From NCBI RefSeq assembly GCF_900199705.1, contig NZ_LT904908.1, positions 1,251,243-1,315,242 of the forward strand: a DNA stretch of 64,000 bases. Direction: 5' to 3'. The position numbers were made by a program, and so were the translations under genes. Below, piece by piece: positions 1 through 8,706 of the stretch (position 1 is the first letter of the stretch; each line of letters opens with the position of its first letter). The notes beneath the pieces are model-generated. The model was not told the DNA's origin, searched no databases, and saw nothing but the letters and a program-made list of their open reading frames with translations. The DNA comes from Collinsella provencensis (lineage in GTDB: Bacteria > Actinomycetota > Coriobacteriia > Coriobacteriales > Coriobacteriaceae).

Positions 1-1
1 G

Positions 2-1315
2 ATCCCCGCTTCCTCAGCTGAACCTCAGCCGACGAAGTCTCAGGTTTCGAGCGCGACAGCGTCCCAGCCCACCCCAACTCCGGCTTCGGTCGCATCACAG
101 ACGGTTTCGGCTGAACCTCAAAGGGCCTCCGTCACGTCCCAGGCTGCACCTGCCTCTCAGCCGACGACGCCTATCCCTCAACCGATACCCGTGCCACAGC
201 CGGCGATGCCTTCGGTTCCGAGCACATCTCAACCTGCTCCCGTGTCTGCTGCAGCTCAGCCGTCAACCTCGGCCCCAGTAACCACTCAACCGGCTTCTGC
301 TTCGGATATGCCCCAGCCGGCAGTCTCAACTCCGGTAATTTCGCAACCAGCCGCCGCTCCAACTCCTGTCCCCGCGCAGTCCGCTGTGAGCAAAACGGTT
401 TCGTCCGAATCCCAGCCCACGATGGCGGCTTGCGCCGTCACGCCGCCTGCCGCTGACGCGGGTGATCTGCAGCGTCGTTGGCTCGAAGTGGTCAAACTTG
501 TCACCGCCGCCCAGGCTTCTCGCGGCGGGCTGTTGCAAAGTTCACGCGCGGTCAGTGACGACGGCGAAACGCTCACCGTCGCCTTCCCCAAGGGCTCGAA
601 TTTCGCACTTAAGATGATTACGCGCGCCGATTCTCGCGAACTCGTGATGCCCATCGTTTGCCAGGTGTTCGGAAAGCGCTCCGTTGTATACGAGATGGAT
701 GGTGCAGTTGGTGGCAGCGCGCCTGCTGCCGCTCCCGCCTCTGTGCCGGCGTCTGTCCCTGCGCCCGTTCCCGTTGAACCCGCCCCAGCACCTGCAGTAG
801 TCGAAAAAGCGTCGCAGGACCGCGAAAATCTGCAAGATTTTCCAAAAACTCGCGCTTATGCGACGGAAACAAGTGCGGCTTCCCCGGTCCCCGCTCCGAC
901 CCCCGTGCCTGCCCCAGAGGCGACACCCGCATCTGTCCCGGCCCCCACTCCCGCCCCCGCCCCTGAGTCCGAGCCGCCCATCCCCGAGCCGGCATGGGAT
1001 GACGATATGCCGCCGTACGATGACGAGTACGCCGTTCTCTACGAGGACGACCTTGAGACGCCGCCCTTCGACGTGCCCTCCCATCCCGCGTCGAGTGCCC
1101 CTGCTCCCGCGCCAAGCGCTCCTGTCCAGCCGTCTAACCAGGTCGGGTCAGCTGTGGTTGGGGAGCAGTCCAAGGTCGCCTCACCTGCTGCGTCCGAAAT
1201 TCCCTCATTCGATTCGCAGGGCCCCGCTATCGACGAAGCGACCGATGCTCCAACTCTCGCAGACAAAGAGGCCATGCTTAAAGAGATATTCGGCACCGTC
1301 ACCATCATTGAGTAA
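2..1315 (+). CDS. dnaX: DNA polymerase III subunit gamma/tau, C-terminal part (5' truncated by window edge)
   Basis: The frame is open from base 2, so the gene starts outside the window. The clamp-loader AAA+ ATPase domain is missing here. What remains is a long Pro/Ala/Ser/Val-rich linker, then a folded segment (RWLEVVKL to VVYEMDG, about nt 475-700) that resembles the tau-specific domain. A second Pro/Ala-rich and acidic linker follows, and the end is DKEAMLKEIFGTVTIIE, a tail typical of DnaX. The protein would load the sliding clamp and tether polymerase and helicase at the fork. The low-complexity linkers are unusually long. The ybaB-recR pair that often follows dnaX lies about 5.9 kb downstream. 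Identification rests on the central segment, the tail and that context. Confidence 0.8.
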   Translation: MPASSAEPQPTKSQVSSATASQPTPTPASVASQTVSAEPQRASVTSQAAPASQPTTPIPQPIPVPQPAMPSVPSTSQPAPVSAAAQPSTSAPVTTQPASASDMPQPAVSTPVISQPAAAPTPVPAQSAVSKTVSSESQPTMAACAVTPPAADAGDLQRRWLEVVKLVTAAQASRGGLLQSSRAVSDDGETLTVAFPKGSNFALKMITRADSRELVMPIVCQVFGKRSVVYEMDGAVGGSAPAAAPASVPASVPAPVPVEPAPAPAVVEKASQDRENLQDFPKTRAYATETSAASPVPAPTPVPAPEATPASVPAPTPAPAPESEPPIPEPAWDDDMPPYDDEYAVLYEDDLETPPFDVPSHPASSAPAPAPSAPVQPSNQVGSAVVGEQSKVASPAASEIPSFDSQGPAIDEATDAPTLADKEAMLKEIFGTVTIIE

Positions 1316-1319
1316 AAAA

Positions 1320-1341
1320 GAGCCCGGCCAAAACCGGGCTC
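1320..1341 (-). terminator. Rho-independent terminator of the RpiR-family gene
   Basis: GAGCCCGG (1320-1327) pairs with CCGGGCTC (1334-1341) around a six-base loop. On the minus strand the hairpin is followed by a run of T (A-run at 1314-1319 on the plus strand), so it ends transcription coming from the minus-strand regulator. There is no T-run on the plus-strand side, so dnaX is not clearly terminated by it. Confidence 0.85.
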
Positions 1342-1440
1342 GAGGCATGTACGGCTTTCGTATTTGAGAGAACCTCGCGCGCGTGGCTTTCGCGCCATCT
1401 TCTCCCTGGTAGGGATGACGACCCCTGCCCGCTGCGTCTT

Positions 1441-2298
1441 CTACTCCGACTCCTCCTTGGTGGGAGCGATGACGGCTCGGATGCGGCTGAGCGGCTCGAT
1501 TGCCTTGTCGTCGCTGGCAAACATAACGATGGTGAACAGCGAGTCGATGATGGCGAGCTGCGCGATGCGGCTTGAAAGTGATTCGGAACGGTACCCCGTT
1601 TCTTCGGAAGCGGAAACCAGCACGATGTCTGCCAGCGCTGTGAGCGAGGCGGAAGGGTAGCTCGTGATGGCGATGACGCCTGCTCCCGCGTCGCGGGCGA
1701 TTCGGGCGATATCGAGCGTGTCTTTAGTGAGGCCCGTGTGCGTGGTGATGACGGCGCAATCGCCCTTGCCGAGCAGGGACGCTTGCATGCGCTGGATGTG
1801 CACGTCGGTGCCGTATTGCGCGCGCAGCGGCGTGCGCAGGAACTTGTGATATGCATCGTAGGCCACCACGTTGGAGCCGCCCACGCCAAAAAACGCCACG
1901 GTATGGGCGCCAAGTAGCATATCTCCTGCACGTTGTAGCGTTTCGAGGTCGAGCAGGGAACTGGTGTCCTGCAGCGACTTGATGCTCGAAGAAAAAACTT
2001 TCTGCGCAATAGCGAGCGCATCGTCGTCGGGGCGGATGTTCTCGTGGACGGAAACCGCAGGGTCGAATTCCTCGGTAAGCAGGGTGTTATGGAAATCGCG
2101 GAACCCGGCGAATCCCAGTTTGCGCGTGAATTGGAACACCGTGGACGGTGCCACACTGAGCTCTTCTGCAATCTCGTTGATGGTCATGCGCGAAACTTTT
2201 TTCGGTTCCTCAAGGATAAAGGAGGCGATAAGTGCCTCTTTCTTGCTGAAATCGCGCGACAGACTTTTGATTTTGCGTTTGAGTGAAAGGCGTGACAT
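1441..2298 (-). CDS. RpiR-family transcriptional regulator (HTH + SIS domain)
   Basis: This 285-residue protein has an N-terminal RpiR helix-turn-helix (about residues 20-75, MTINEIAEELSVAPSTVFQF) and a C-terminal SIS sugar-isomerase fold (about 110-260, including FFGVGGSNVVA). RpiR proteins sense phosphosugars through the SIS domain. The start is MSRLSLKRK at 2298, preceded by AAGGA; a longer reading from 2349 lacks a comparable ribosome site. It is divergent from the 6-phosphogluconate-dehydrogenase-like gene and the PTS genes, so it probably controls them. The effector is unknown; a phosphorylated sugar acid is the natural guess given the neighbours. Confidence 0.9.
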   Translation of the reverse strand: MSRLSLKRKIKSLSRDFSKKEALIASFILEEPKKVSRMTINEIAEELSVAPSTVFQFTRKLGFAGFRDFHNTLLTEEFDPAVSVHENIRPDDDALAIAQKVFSSSIKSLQDTSSLLDLETLQRAGDMLLGAHTVAFFGVGGSNVVAYDAYHKFLRTPLRAQYGTDVHIQRMQASLLGKGDCAVITTHTGLTKDTLDIARIARDAGAGVIAITSYPSASLTALADIVLVSASEETGYRSESLSSRIAQLAIIDSLFTIVMFASDDKAIEPLSRIRAVIAPTKEESE

Positions 2299-2559
2299 AG
2301 GGAAATCCTTCGGTCTATGTACGGGACACTGCCTAAGGCAATACCCCACGTTAACTTCATTATCGCATAAGTGCCGATAGCCGAAGGTAATCTACCATTT
2401 ACCGCAAAATAAAAAAAGTTTTGTAAAAAGGCTTAAAGAAAAAAATAATTTCTGCTATGCTTCGTCTAGATTCGCCCTTGACATGTCGGGCATGGGTTCT
2501 GCAGACCCACACAAGAATCGCTTCTGTTGATTTCGAGTTTTGGGGAAGGAGTGATTTCA
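2299..2559. promoter_or_regulatory. Divergent promoter region of the RpiR / PTS cassette, with a possible RpiR site
   Basis: This AT-rich stretch lies between two divergent genes. An imperfect palindrome AGAAA-N7-TTTCT lies at 2437-2453 and resembles the AT-rich GAAA/TTTC inverted repeats bound by many RpiR proteins. A TTGACA hexamer lies at 2478-2483. The ribosome site GGAAGGA (2544-2550) serves the gene at 2560. The operator is suggested by sequence only. Confidence 0.4.
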
Positions 2560-3465
2560 ATGGAAATCGGCATTGTCGGCCTTGGCAAGATGGGAAAGAG
2601 CATCGCGTGCAACCTTTCTGACCATGGGCACGTCGCACATGGATTCGATACAAATCCGGATATGCGCGCGGCGACCGAGGCGGAGGGCATCGCAACCTAC
2701 GACAGCATGGCGGACTTGGTTGCCTCACTGCCGACGCCGCGCGTGCTGTGGGTCATGGTCCCCTGCGGCGAACCGACTGAAGTGTGCATGGCACAGGCCC
2801 TCGAGCTGCTGGATCCGGAGGATGTGCTCATCGACGCAGGCAACTCGTTCTATCGCGACTCAATGCGCCACGCTCAGGCGGCTGCGGAGAAGGGTGTTCG
2901 CTTCCTCGACGCGGGCACGTCCGGCGGCATGTCGGGCGCTCGCAACGGTGCGTGCGTCATGACCGGCGGCGATCGTTCGGCCTACGACTATGTTGAGCCG
3001 CTGCTCAAGGACCTCGTTGTCGAAGGCGGCCTGCTGTACACCGGTCCCGCCGGGAGCGGCCACTTCATGAAGATGGTCCACAACGGCATCGAATACGGCA
3101 TGATGCAGGCCATCGGTGAAGGTCTGGAAATCATGCACAAGAGCGAGTTTGACTACGACCTCGAAGCAGTTGCCCACAACTGGAATCACGGCTCGGTTAT
3201 TCGCGGTTGGCTCATGGAGCTCATGGAGCAGCAGCTTGGCGCACATCCCAACCTTGAGGACATCAAGGGCGTTGTGGCGGCGAACGGCGAGGCGAAGTGG
3301 ACGGTCGAGACGGCCCTTGAGATGGAGGTCCCCGTTCCGACGATCGCCCTTGCGCTCATGGTGCGCAACGCGTCGCAGGAGGACGATTCGTTCACATGCA
3401 AGGCAGTGTCTGCCCTGCGCAACGGCTTCGGCGGACACGAGATTGTGAGCGTCGACCCCAAGTAA
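2560..3465 (+). CDS. NAD(P)-dependent 6-phosphogluconate dehydrogenase-like (decarboxylating, short GntZ/YqeC type)
   Basis: This 301-residue protein starts at MEIGIVGLGKMG, which is the Rossmann GxGxxG fingerprint. It carries the 6PGDH signature GTSGGMSGARNGA (about residues 122-134) and the catalytic-lysine helix GSGHFMKMVHNG (about 166-177). The length matches the short, often NAD-dependent bacterial 6PGDH and not the 470-residue housekeeping form. The expected reaction is 6-phosphogluconate to ribulose 5-phosphate plus CO2. The start has GGAAGGA about nine bases upstream. The gene lies before the mannose-family PTS genes and opposite an RpiR regulator, so it probably acts on the phosphosugar acid delivered by that PTS. 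3-hydroxyisobutyrate dehydrogenase is a more distant relative and less likely. Confidence 0.85.
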   Translation: MEIGIVGLGKMGKSIACNLSDHGHVAHGFDTNPDMRAATEAEGIATYDSMADLVASLPTPRVLWVMVPCGEPTEVCMAQALELLDPEDVLIDAGNSFYRDSMRHAQAAAEKGVRFLDAGTSGGMSGARNGACVMTGGDRSAYDYVEPLLKDLVVEGGLLYTGPAGSGHFMKMVHNGIEYGMMQAIGEGLEIMHKSEFDYDLEAVAHNWNHGSVIRGWLMELMEQQLGAHPNLEDIKGVVAANGEAKWTVETALEMEVPVPTIALALMVRNASQEDDSFTCKAVSALRNGFGGHEIVSVDPK

Positions 3466-3597
3466 CCGAGTGAATGTCTAGTCGAGCAAAAGCGCGTGCG
3501 GTTAACGCAGAGCAAATGTTTGGCATGGACGATGCCACGCGGCTTGAAAAATGATTGGGGGATGACCCCATATGATTTGCTGAGGAAGGGAAGTCAC

Positions 3598-4086
3598 ATG
3601 GCGGAGTTGAAGCTTGTGCGCCTGGATTACCGCTTGATTCACGGTCAGGTCGTTACCCAGTGGACGCGCGTGAGCGAGGCGAACCGTATCGTTATTGCAA
3701 ATGATGAACTTGCTGCCGATTCATTTATGGCTGACATCTATCGCATGGCAGCGCCGCGGGGCGTTCGTGTAGACGTCTTTGCTGTTGAAGACGCTTGCGT
3801 CGCCTGGAAGGAAAATACATTTGGCGAAGGCAATGTTTTGATGCTGTTTAAGAGCGCTCAAGATGCGCTGTGCGCCAAGCAAGGTGGTCTTGCGTTTGAC
3901 GATCTCCAAGTAGGAGGTTGCGGTGGCGGTAAGGATACTTTCCCCGCTTGTGGTATAGCCTTCCGTCGTGCTGACATCGATGCACTTAAGGAAATCGAAG
4001 CGATGGGTACGCGCGTTCACGTGCAGGTTGTACCCACCTCGGTAGACTACCCACTTTCTCAAGTAATCGAAAAACTCAATTTCTAG
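3598..4086 (+). CDS. PTS mannose/fructose/sorbose-family IIB component
   Basis: This 162-residue cytoplasmic IIB protein receives phosphate from IIA and passes it to the incoming sugar. The motif DYRLIHGQV holds the expected phospho-accepting histidine, H15, near the N-terminus as in ManX/LevE-type IIB domains. The start at 3598 is chosen because GAGGAAGGG ends eight bases before it; the frame is open further upstream without a good ribosome site. It is the first gene of a tight IIB-IIC-IID set. No IIA gene lies in this cassette, so IIA must come from elsewhere. The substrate cannot be read from sequence, but the linked 6PGDH-like gene favours a sugar acid such as gluconate. Confidence 0.9.
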   Translation: MAELKLVRLDYRLIHGQVVTQWTRVSEANRIVIANDELAADSFMADIYRMAAPRGVRVDVFAVEDACVAWKENTFGEGNVLMLFKSAQDALCAKQGGLAFDDLQVGGCGGGKDTFPACGIAFRRADIDALKEIEAMGTRVHVQVVPTSVDYPLSQVIEKLNF

Positions 4087-4098
4087 GAGGTGTTCGAT

Positions 4099-4878
4099 AT
4101 GGAATTGTCGACGATTCTGATCGCAGCGTTCTGCGGTTTTTGGCAGGTACTTTCCACGACGGACTATGGTTATACGCTTTCGGATACCCTCGGTCAACCG
4201 GTTGTGGTCGGTGGCGTAGTGGGCCTCTTGATGGGTGATTTGGCCCAGGGTTTGGTGCTTGGAGGCTCGCTCGAGCTGCTCTATTTAGGCATCATCTACC
4301 CGGGTGGCGTGGTTCCGGCATGCGCGAGCTCTGCGGCGCTTGTCTCTATCCCCATCGCACTCGCTACTGGTCTGGACGCTGGCGCCGCGACAGTGCTCGC
4401 TGTTCCGTTTGGTCTGCTGGGTGCCGCCCTTTGGACTGTCAAGGGCGCCGTTTTCAACGTTTGGACCGTCCGCGTCAATAAGTGCTTAGAGAAGAAGGAC
4501 TTCAAGGGCGTTCGCATTAACGCGACGATTCTTCCCCTGCTTACCTCTGCCGTGATTTTTTTCGTTCCCGTGTTCCTCTGCAACATCTTGGGCTCTGAGC
4601 TTGTGCTCGCGGTTATCGATTCGATTCCCGAGTGGGCTATGCACGGTATTGAGGTTGCCGGTTCACTGTTGCCCGCCATTGGCTTCTCCATTGCCGTGTC
4701 CCTTATCGGCAAGAAGGAAATCATGCCGTTCTTCTTTATCGGCTACTTCATCGTGCAGTACGCAGGTTTTGGCGCAATCGCGGTTGCCATCTTCGGCGCT
4801 TGCGTCGCTGTCCTGTACTACTTCCTGGGCAACAACCCGACTTCGGGTGCCTCGCTTTCGACGGGAGATGAGCAGTAA
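4099..4878 (+). CDS. PTS mannose-family IIC component (membrane permease)
   Basis: This 259-residue, highly hydrophobic protein has about seven membrane segments and the ManY-type pattern GGVVGLLMGDLAQGLVLGG followed by GGVVPACASSAAL. It forms the sugar channel together with IID. The start is ATG 4099 behind AGGAGGTG; a GTG three codons earlier overlaps that ribosome site and is unlikely. Its stop overlaps the start of the next gene (TAATG), so IID is translationally coupled to it. Confidence 0.92.
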   Translation: MELSTILIAAFCGFWQVLSTTDYGYTLSDTLGQPVVVGGVVGLLMGDLAQGLVLGGSLELLYLGIIYPGGVVPACASSAALVSIPIALATGLDAGAATVLAVPFGLLGAALWTVKGAVFNVWTVRVNKCLEKKDFKGVRINATILPLLTSAVIFFVPVFLCNILGSELVLAVIDSIPEWAMHGIEVAGSLLPAIGFSIAVSLIGKKEIMPFFFIGYFIVQYAGFGAIAVAIFGACVAVLYYFLGNNPTSGASLSTGDEQ

Positions 4879-5708
4879 TGACAGAAAAAGATAGCAGCAA
4901 GCAGCTCCTTACCAAACAGGATGTGAACAAGGCGTGGACCAAGTGGTGGCTCTATGCTGAGGTTTCGAGCAACGACGTCGTGTTCCAGGGCATTCCCCAC
5001 ATGTTGTCCATCATGGATCCGCTACGCAAGCTTTATCCAGATGACGAAGATTACAAAGACGCGCTCAGCCGTAACTCCCAGTTCTATAACACTGAGGGCA
5101 CCATCGGCGCCGTTGTCAATGGCATGACACTTTCCATGGAGGAAGAGCGTGCCATGGGCGAGAATGTTCCCGACGAGGTTATCTATTCCATTCGCACTGC
5201 TCTGATGGGACCCATGGCGGGCATCGGCGACAGCTTGATTTGGGGTACTTCCAAGGCGATTGCGCTTTCCATCGCGACCACGTTTGCACTTGCAGGTAAT
5301 GTCCTTGCGGTTCCTGCCGCGCTGCTGTTCCCATTGGTGACCTACTTCATCGGCCGTTGGATGTATGGCCTGGGATACGATTTGGGCCGTGGCGCCGTTA
5401 TGAACATGCTTAAGAGCGGCATTATGGACAAAATTATCACTGCCAGTGGAATCTTGGGCCTCATGGTCATGGGTGCGCTTTCTGCTGAAAATGTTGGTCT
5501 TGAGCTCATGGTTGAGTTCACACTCGCGAACACCGCCGATCCCATTTCGATTCAGGGAATGCTCGATAGCGTTGCTCCCGGCCTGCTTCCGCTCGGCATA
5601 ATCGGCCTCGTGTACCTGTATCTTAAGAAGAATAACAATAAGTACGGTACGCTTATCCTGCTCATCATCGTCTTGGCGCTGGTTTGCTCGTTCTTCGGCA
5701 TTGTGTAA
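4878..5708 (+). CDS. PTS mannose-family IID component
   Basis: This 276-residue protein has the IID features: an N-terminal cytoplasmic part with FQGIPHMLSIMDPLRKLYP, then EGTIGAVVNGMTLSMEEERA, then PMAGIGDSLIWG, and a C-terminal membrane anchor (LYLKKNNNKYG then a hydrophobic helix). It pairs with IIC to move the sugar across the membrane. The start codon overlaps the IIC stop by one base. Confidence 0.93.
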   Translation: MTEKDSSKQLLTKQDVNKAWTKWWLYAEVSSNDVVFQGIPHMLSIMDPLRKLYPDDEDYKDALSRNSQFYNTEGTIGAVVNGMTLSMEEERAMGENVPDEVIYSIRTALMGPMAGIGDSLIWGTSKAIALSIATTFALAGNVLAVPAALLFPLVTYFIGRWMYGLGYDLGRGAVMNMLKSGIMDKIITASGILGLMVMGALSAENVGLELMVEFTLANTADPISIQGMLDSVAPGLLPLGIIGLVYLYLKKNNNKYGTLILLIIVLALVCSFFGIV

Positions 5709-5719
5709 GGAAGTGTTGC

Positions 5720-7063
5720 ATGGCTGCATCTGACAACAACGGCATGCGGCACGAGGATGAGGGCGTTTGTGTTTGCGAGCGCCCTTGCTCGTACGATGCA
5801 TTCGCGCAGGAGACTTCGGTCGCCGACGCGCGACCGGGTTTGCTGGCCGACGTGCGCGCATTCGTGAATGACCTGGTCGACAGCGAGTTTGATGCGATGT
5901 GGGAGGTGTCCGAGGACATCCACGCGCATCCGCAGATCGCTTTTGAGGAAAAATACGCCAGCGAGCTGTGCCGAACGGTGATGGCGCAACACGGCTTCGA
6001 GGTTGCCGATGTGTGCCCCAAGCTGCCGACTTCGTTTGGCGCGACGTTTGCTCGCGGGGTGCCCGCGGGGGATGCGCCCGGTGCGGGCGCTGCGGTGCCG
6101 CGCATCGCGCTGTTTGCCGAGTACGACGCGTTGCCCGAGATGGGCCACGCGTGCGGCCACAACCTCATTGCCACGAGCGCCATGCTCGGCGGCATCGCCG
6201 CGAAGGCCGCTATGGAGAAGTTCGGCATCGCCGGTTCCATCGAGGTGTATGGTACGCCCGCCGAGGAAGACGGCGGCGGCAAGATCATCATGCTCAACGA
6301 GGGTGCATTTGATGGCGTGGACGCGGTGTATCTCATGCACCCGACTTCGGCGATGACGCGCATCGGTGGCGGCTGCACGTCGTTTTCCGGAACCTACGTG
6401 CGGTTTACCGGCAAGCCCGCGCACGCCGAGTCGCATCCCGAGGACGGCGTCAACGCCATGGACGCAGCGTCGCTGTTCCATCAGGCCATCGGCGTGGCGC
6501 GCCAACAGCTGCCCGACGAGGTGCACATCTGCGACGTGATTCAGTCCATTTCCCACGACATCGGCCGCATTCCGCACGAGGCATTCTTGGAAGTCGAGGT
6601 TTCCTCCACCGTCGGATTGCACATCGCCCCCGCACTTGAGGTTGTCGAGCGTTGCGCCCGCGGCGTTGCCATGGCGACCGGATGCGAGGTCGAAATCGAG
6701 CAGCTCGGCGGGTATCTGGGTCGCGTTCCAAACGGCGTGTTGGGCGACGTTGCTCGCGCGGAGCTCGAGGCGTTTGGCGAGCCGGTCATGGACGGCATGC
6801 CGGGCGATAAGGGAGGCGAGGACCTGGGCGACGTGTCGCGCGTCATCCCGGCGGTCAACATCTTTGGCACCATCCTGCCCGAACGCAAGATCTCGGGCCA
6901 TACCGACGAGTTCCGTGAGCTGGCGCTTTCGGACAACGCACGGCATTGCCTGCGCGTGACGGCCAAGGCGCTCGCCACCTCCGCCATTGCGCTCATGCTT
7001 AACCCCGGCTTGCTCGACGACGCTAAAGCGGAGCTCAAGGAGCGCTTGGCGCAGGAGCGATAG
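5720..7063 (+). CDS. M20-family amidohydrolase (ACY1L2 / aminobenzoyl-glutamate-hydrolase type)
   Basis: This 447-residue metallohydrolase has the M20 blocks: ALFAEYDALPEMGHACGHN (metal-binding D, H and neighbouring residues, about 130-150), GTPAEEDGGGK (catalytic and metal-binding E-E pair, about 178-188) and the dimerisation-domain segment KPAHAESHPEDGVNAMDA. Family members cleave N-acyl or p-aminobenzoyl-glutamate-like amides. The start at 5720 has AAGGAAG upstream and lies 11 bases after the IID gene, so it is probably the last gene of the PTS operon. That linkage suggests an N-acylated or amide-bearing substrate handled with the sugar, but the exact substrate is unknown. Confidence 0.85.
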   Translation: MAASDNNGMRHEDEGVCVCERPCSYDAFAQETSVADARPGLLADVRAFVNDLVDSEFDAMWEVSEDIHAHPQIAFEEKYASELCRTVMAQHGFEVADVCPKLPTSFGATFARGVPAGDAPGAGAAVPRIALFAEYDALPEMGHACGHNLIATSAMLGGIAAKAAMEKFGIAGSIEVYGTPAEEDGGGKIIMLNEGAFDGVDAVYLMHPTSAMTRIGGGCTSFSGTYVRFTGKPAHAESHPEDGVNAMDAASLFHQAIGVARQQLPDEVHICDVIQSISHDIGRIPHEAFLEVEVSSTVGLHIAPALEVVERCARGVAMATGCEVEIEQLGGYLGRVPNGVLGDVARAELEAFGEPVMDGMPGDKGGEDLGDVSRVIPAVNIFGTILPERKISGHTDEFRELALSDNARHCLRVTAKALATSAIALMLNPGLLDDAKAELKERLAQER

Positions 7064-7234
7064 GCTCGGCTGGTTTTGTTTTCGGGTGCTTGCGCGTCCG
7101 TTTTTGCCGCCTGCTTTGGCCGTGCTTGGGTCCTCTTTTAGGGCTGGTTGCACGGGTGTTCGTGATACGATTTGGGGCGGATTATCCTGCGGCGTTCGGG
7201 AAACCGGGCGCCGCTTCGCTCTAAGGAGAGACTC

Positions 7235-7555
7235 ATGGCCAACATGAACATGCAGCAGATGATGAAGCAGGCGCGCAAGATGCAGGAGCAGATGGCCGTC
7301 ATGCAGGAGAACCTTTCCAAGACCACGGTCGACGCGAGCGCGGGCGGCGGCATGGTCAAGGTGACCGTCAACGGCGACATGCAGATCACCTCGCTCAAGC
7401 TCGATCCCGAGGCCATCGACCCCGAGGACGTCGAGATGCTCGAGGACATGATCATCGCCGCCGTGAATGAGGCCGTTCGTGGCGTGGCCGAGGTCGCCAA
7501 CAAGCAGATGGGCAGCATCACCGGCGGGCTCAACATCCCGGGCATGCCGTTCTAG
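7235..7555 (+). CDS. ybaB: YbaB/EbfC-family nucleoid-associated protein
   Basis: This 106-residue protein has the family layout: an N-terminal Met/Gln/Lys-rich helix (MNMQQMMKQARKMQEQM), the beta core VTVNGDMQITSLKLDPEAIDPED, and a Gly/Met-rich tail GLNIPGMPF. It binds DNA as a dimer. The start at 7235 follows TAAGGAGAG. It sits directly before recR, a classical pairing with dnaX, which here is displaced about 5.9 kb upstream. Confidence 0.95.
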   Translation: MANMNMQQMMKQARKMQEQMAVMQENLSKTTVDASAGGGMVKVTVNGDMQITSLKLDPEAIDPEDVEMLEDMIIAAVNEAVRGVAEVANKQMGSITGGLNIPGMPF

Positions 7556-7659
7556 CTTCGCTTTTTTGTTTGCCGTAGGGGTTCTGGGCCGGCGCCGTTT
7601 GGGCGCCGGTTGAGCCGCTGCGGCGGTCGGTTATTTGATTAACGAGGTTTACCGCCGCC

Positions 7660-8256
7660 ATGAATGCAGATCGCAGTTTGCAGATTCTCCTCGATGAGCT
7701 GGGCCGCCTGCCCGGCATTGGACCCAAGAGCGCCCAACGCATCGCATATTACCTGCTTGAAGCCGATGCCGAAGAGGCACATCGCTTGGCCGACGCCATC
7801 TTGATGGTCAAAAACGAGGTGCATTTTTGCAGTCGGTGCTTCAATTACGCCACGGCTGACGAGTGCTCTATTTGCGAGGATATGAGCCGCGATCGCACGC
7901 GTGTCTGTGTGGTGGGCGAGCCGCGCGACGTAAGCGCGATTGAACGGACGGGCAGCTACCACGGTCTGTATCACGTGCTTGGCGGCGTGATTAGCCCGAT
8001 GGACAAAATCGGACCCGAGCAACTCCACGTCCGCGAGCTGCTTGCGCGTCTGGGTTCCGAAGATATCGAAGAGGTTATCATCGCCACCAACCCCAACATC
8101 GAGGGCGAGACCACCGCAAGTTATCTGGCCCGCACCATCAAACCGCTGGGTATCGCCGTGACGCGCTTGGCGAGCGGTCTTCCCGTTGGCGGCGACCTCG
8201 AGTATGCCGACGAGCTCACCCTCGGCCGCGCCATCGAGGCGCGCCGTGCGCTGTAG
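7660..8256 (+). CDS. recR: Recombination mediator protein RecR
   Basis: This 198-residue protein has the helix-hairpin-helix [20 protein letters not shown] (about 13-32), a C4 zinc finger CSRC...CSIC (about 54-71), a Toprim domain (CVVGEPRDV onwards, about 80-170) and the C-terminal [17 protein letters not shown] block. RecR works with RecF/RecO to load RecA at single-strand gaps. Full length and all motifs are intact. Confidence 0.97.
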   Translation: MNADRSLQILLDELGRLPGIGPKSAQRIAYYLLEADAEEAHRLADAILMVKNEVHFCSRCFNYATADECSICEDMSRDRTRVCVVGEPRDVSAIERTGSYHGLYHVLGGVISPMDKIGPEQLHVRELLARLGSEDIEEVIIATNPNIEGETTASYLARTIKPLGIAVTRLASGLPVGGDLEYADELTLGRAIEARRAL

Positions 8257-8706
8257 GGCGTTTGCATGCAGGTCAAGGTCCTGCTCGTTTCCGGAGCCAT
8301 TGGGGCCCGACGTGCGTTGTAGGGTGTTTGCTTTCATCTTATCTGCTTGAAAGTTGCCAAAATGAGTGCTGGAACGATGCCGGCGCGGCTCGCTCCGGCT
8401 CATGTGAGACATTTCGCGCTCGACAGCGTACGTCCAAATCCAGTTCGCACGCGGCATTGCACGAATAAAAATCGGCCCGCGTGAAGCTCCTCGTGCCCAC
8501 AAGCTCGCGAATTCGGTTCAATTTTTCGCGCAGTCGGAGTAGACGGCGTTTTTTCGCAACAAAACCCCAGTTGGCGAGTGCCTGTTTTCGGCGTGTACTC
8601 GACGGGTCGCGAAAATTGAACCGAATTCGTGCATCCGGGTGCCGCGATGTGTCGCCGGGCAGCCCCTTGGGCGCCAGATTGCGTGATCGAGCAGATGCGA
8701 ACGGGG
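8257..8706. other. Intergenic stretch containing a palindromic repeat element
   Basis: I see no convincing gene here. The notable content is the large inverted repeat at 8508-8629, listed separately. The flanks, 8257-8507 and 8630-8706, show nothing I can name. Confidence 0.5.
8508..8629. repeat. Palindromic element A1 (long inverted repeat)
   Basis: The left arm CGAATTCGGTTCAATTTTTC and onward (8508-8530) is mirrored by 8608-8629, differing only by one T/A in a homopolymer. The two arms enclose about 77 bases. The same arm core, ATTCGGTTCAATT, recurs at 9858-9870 and in inverted form at 9961-9973 on the other side of the adjacent gene. No transposase is present, so this looks like a REP/BIME- or MITE-like element. 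Confidence 0.8.
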
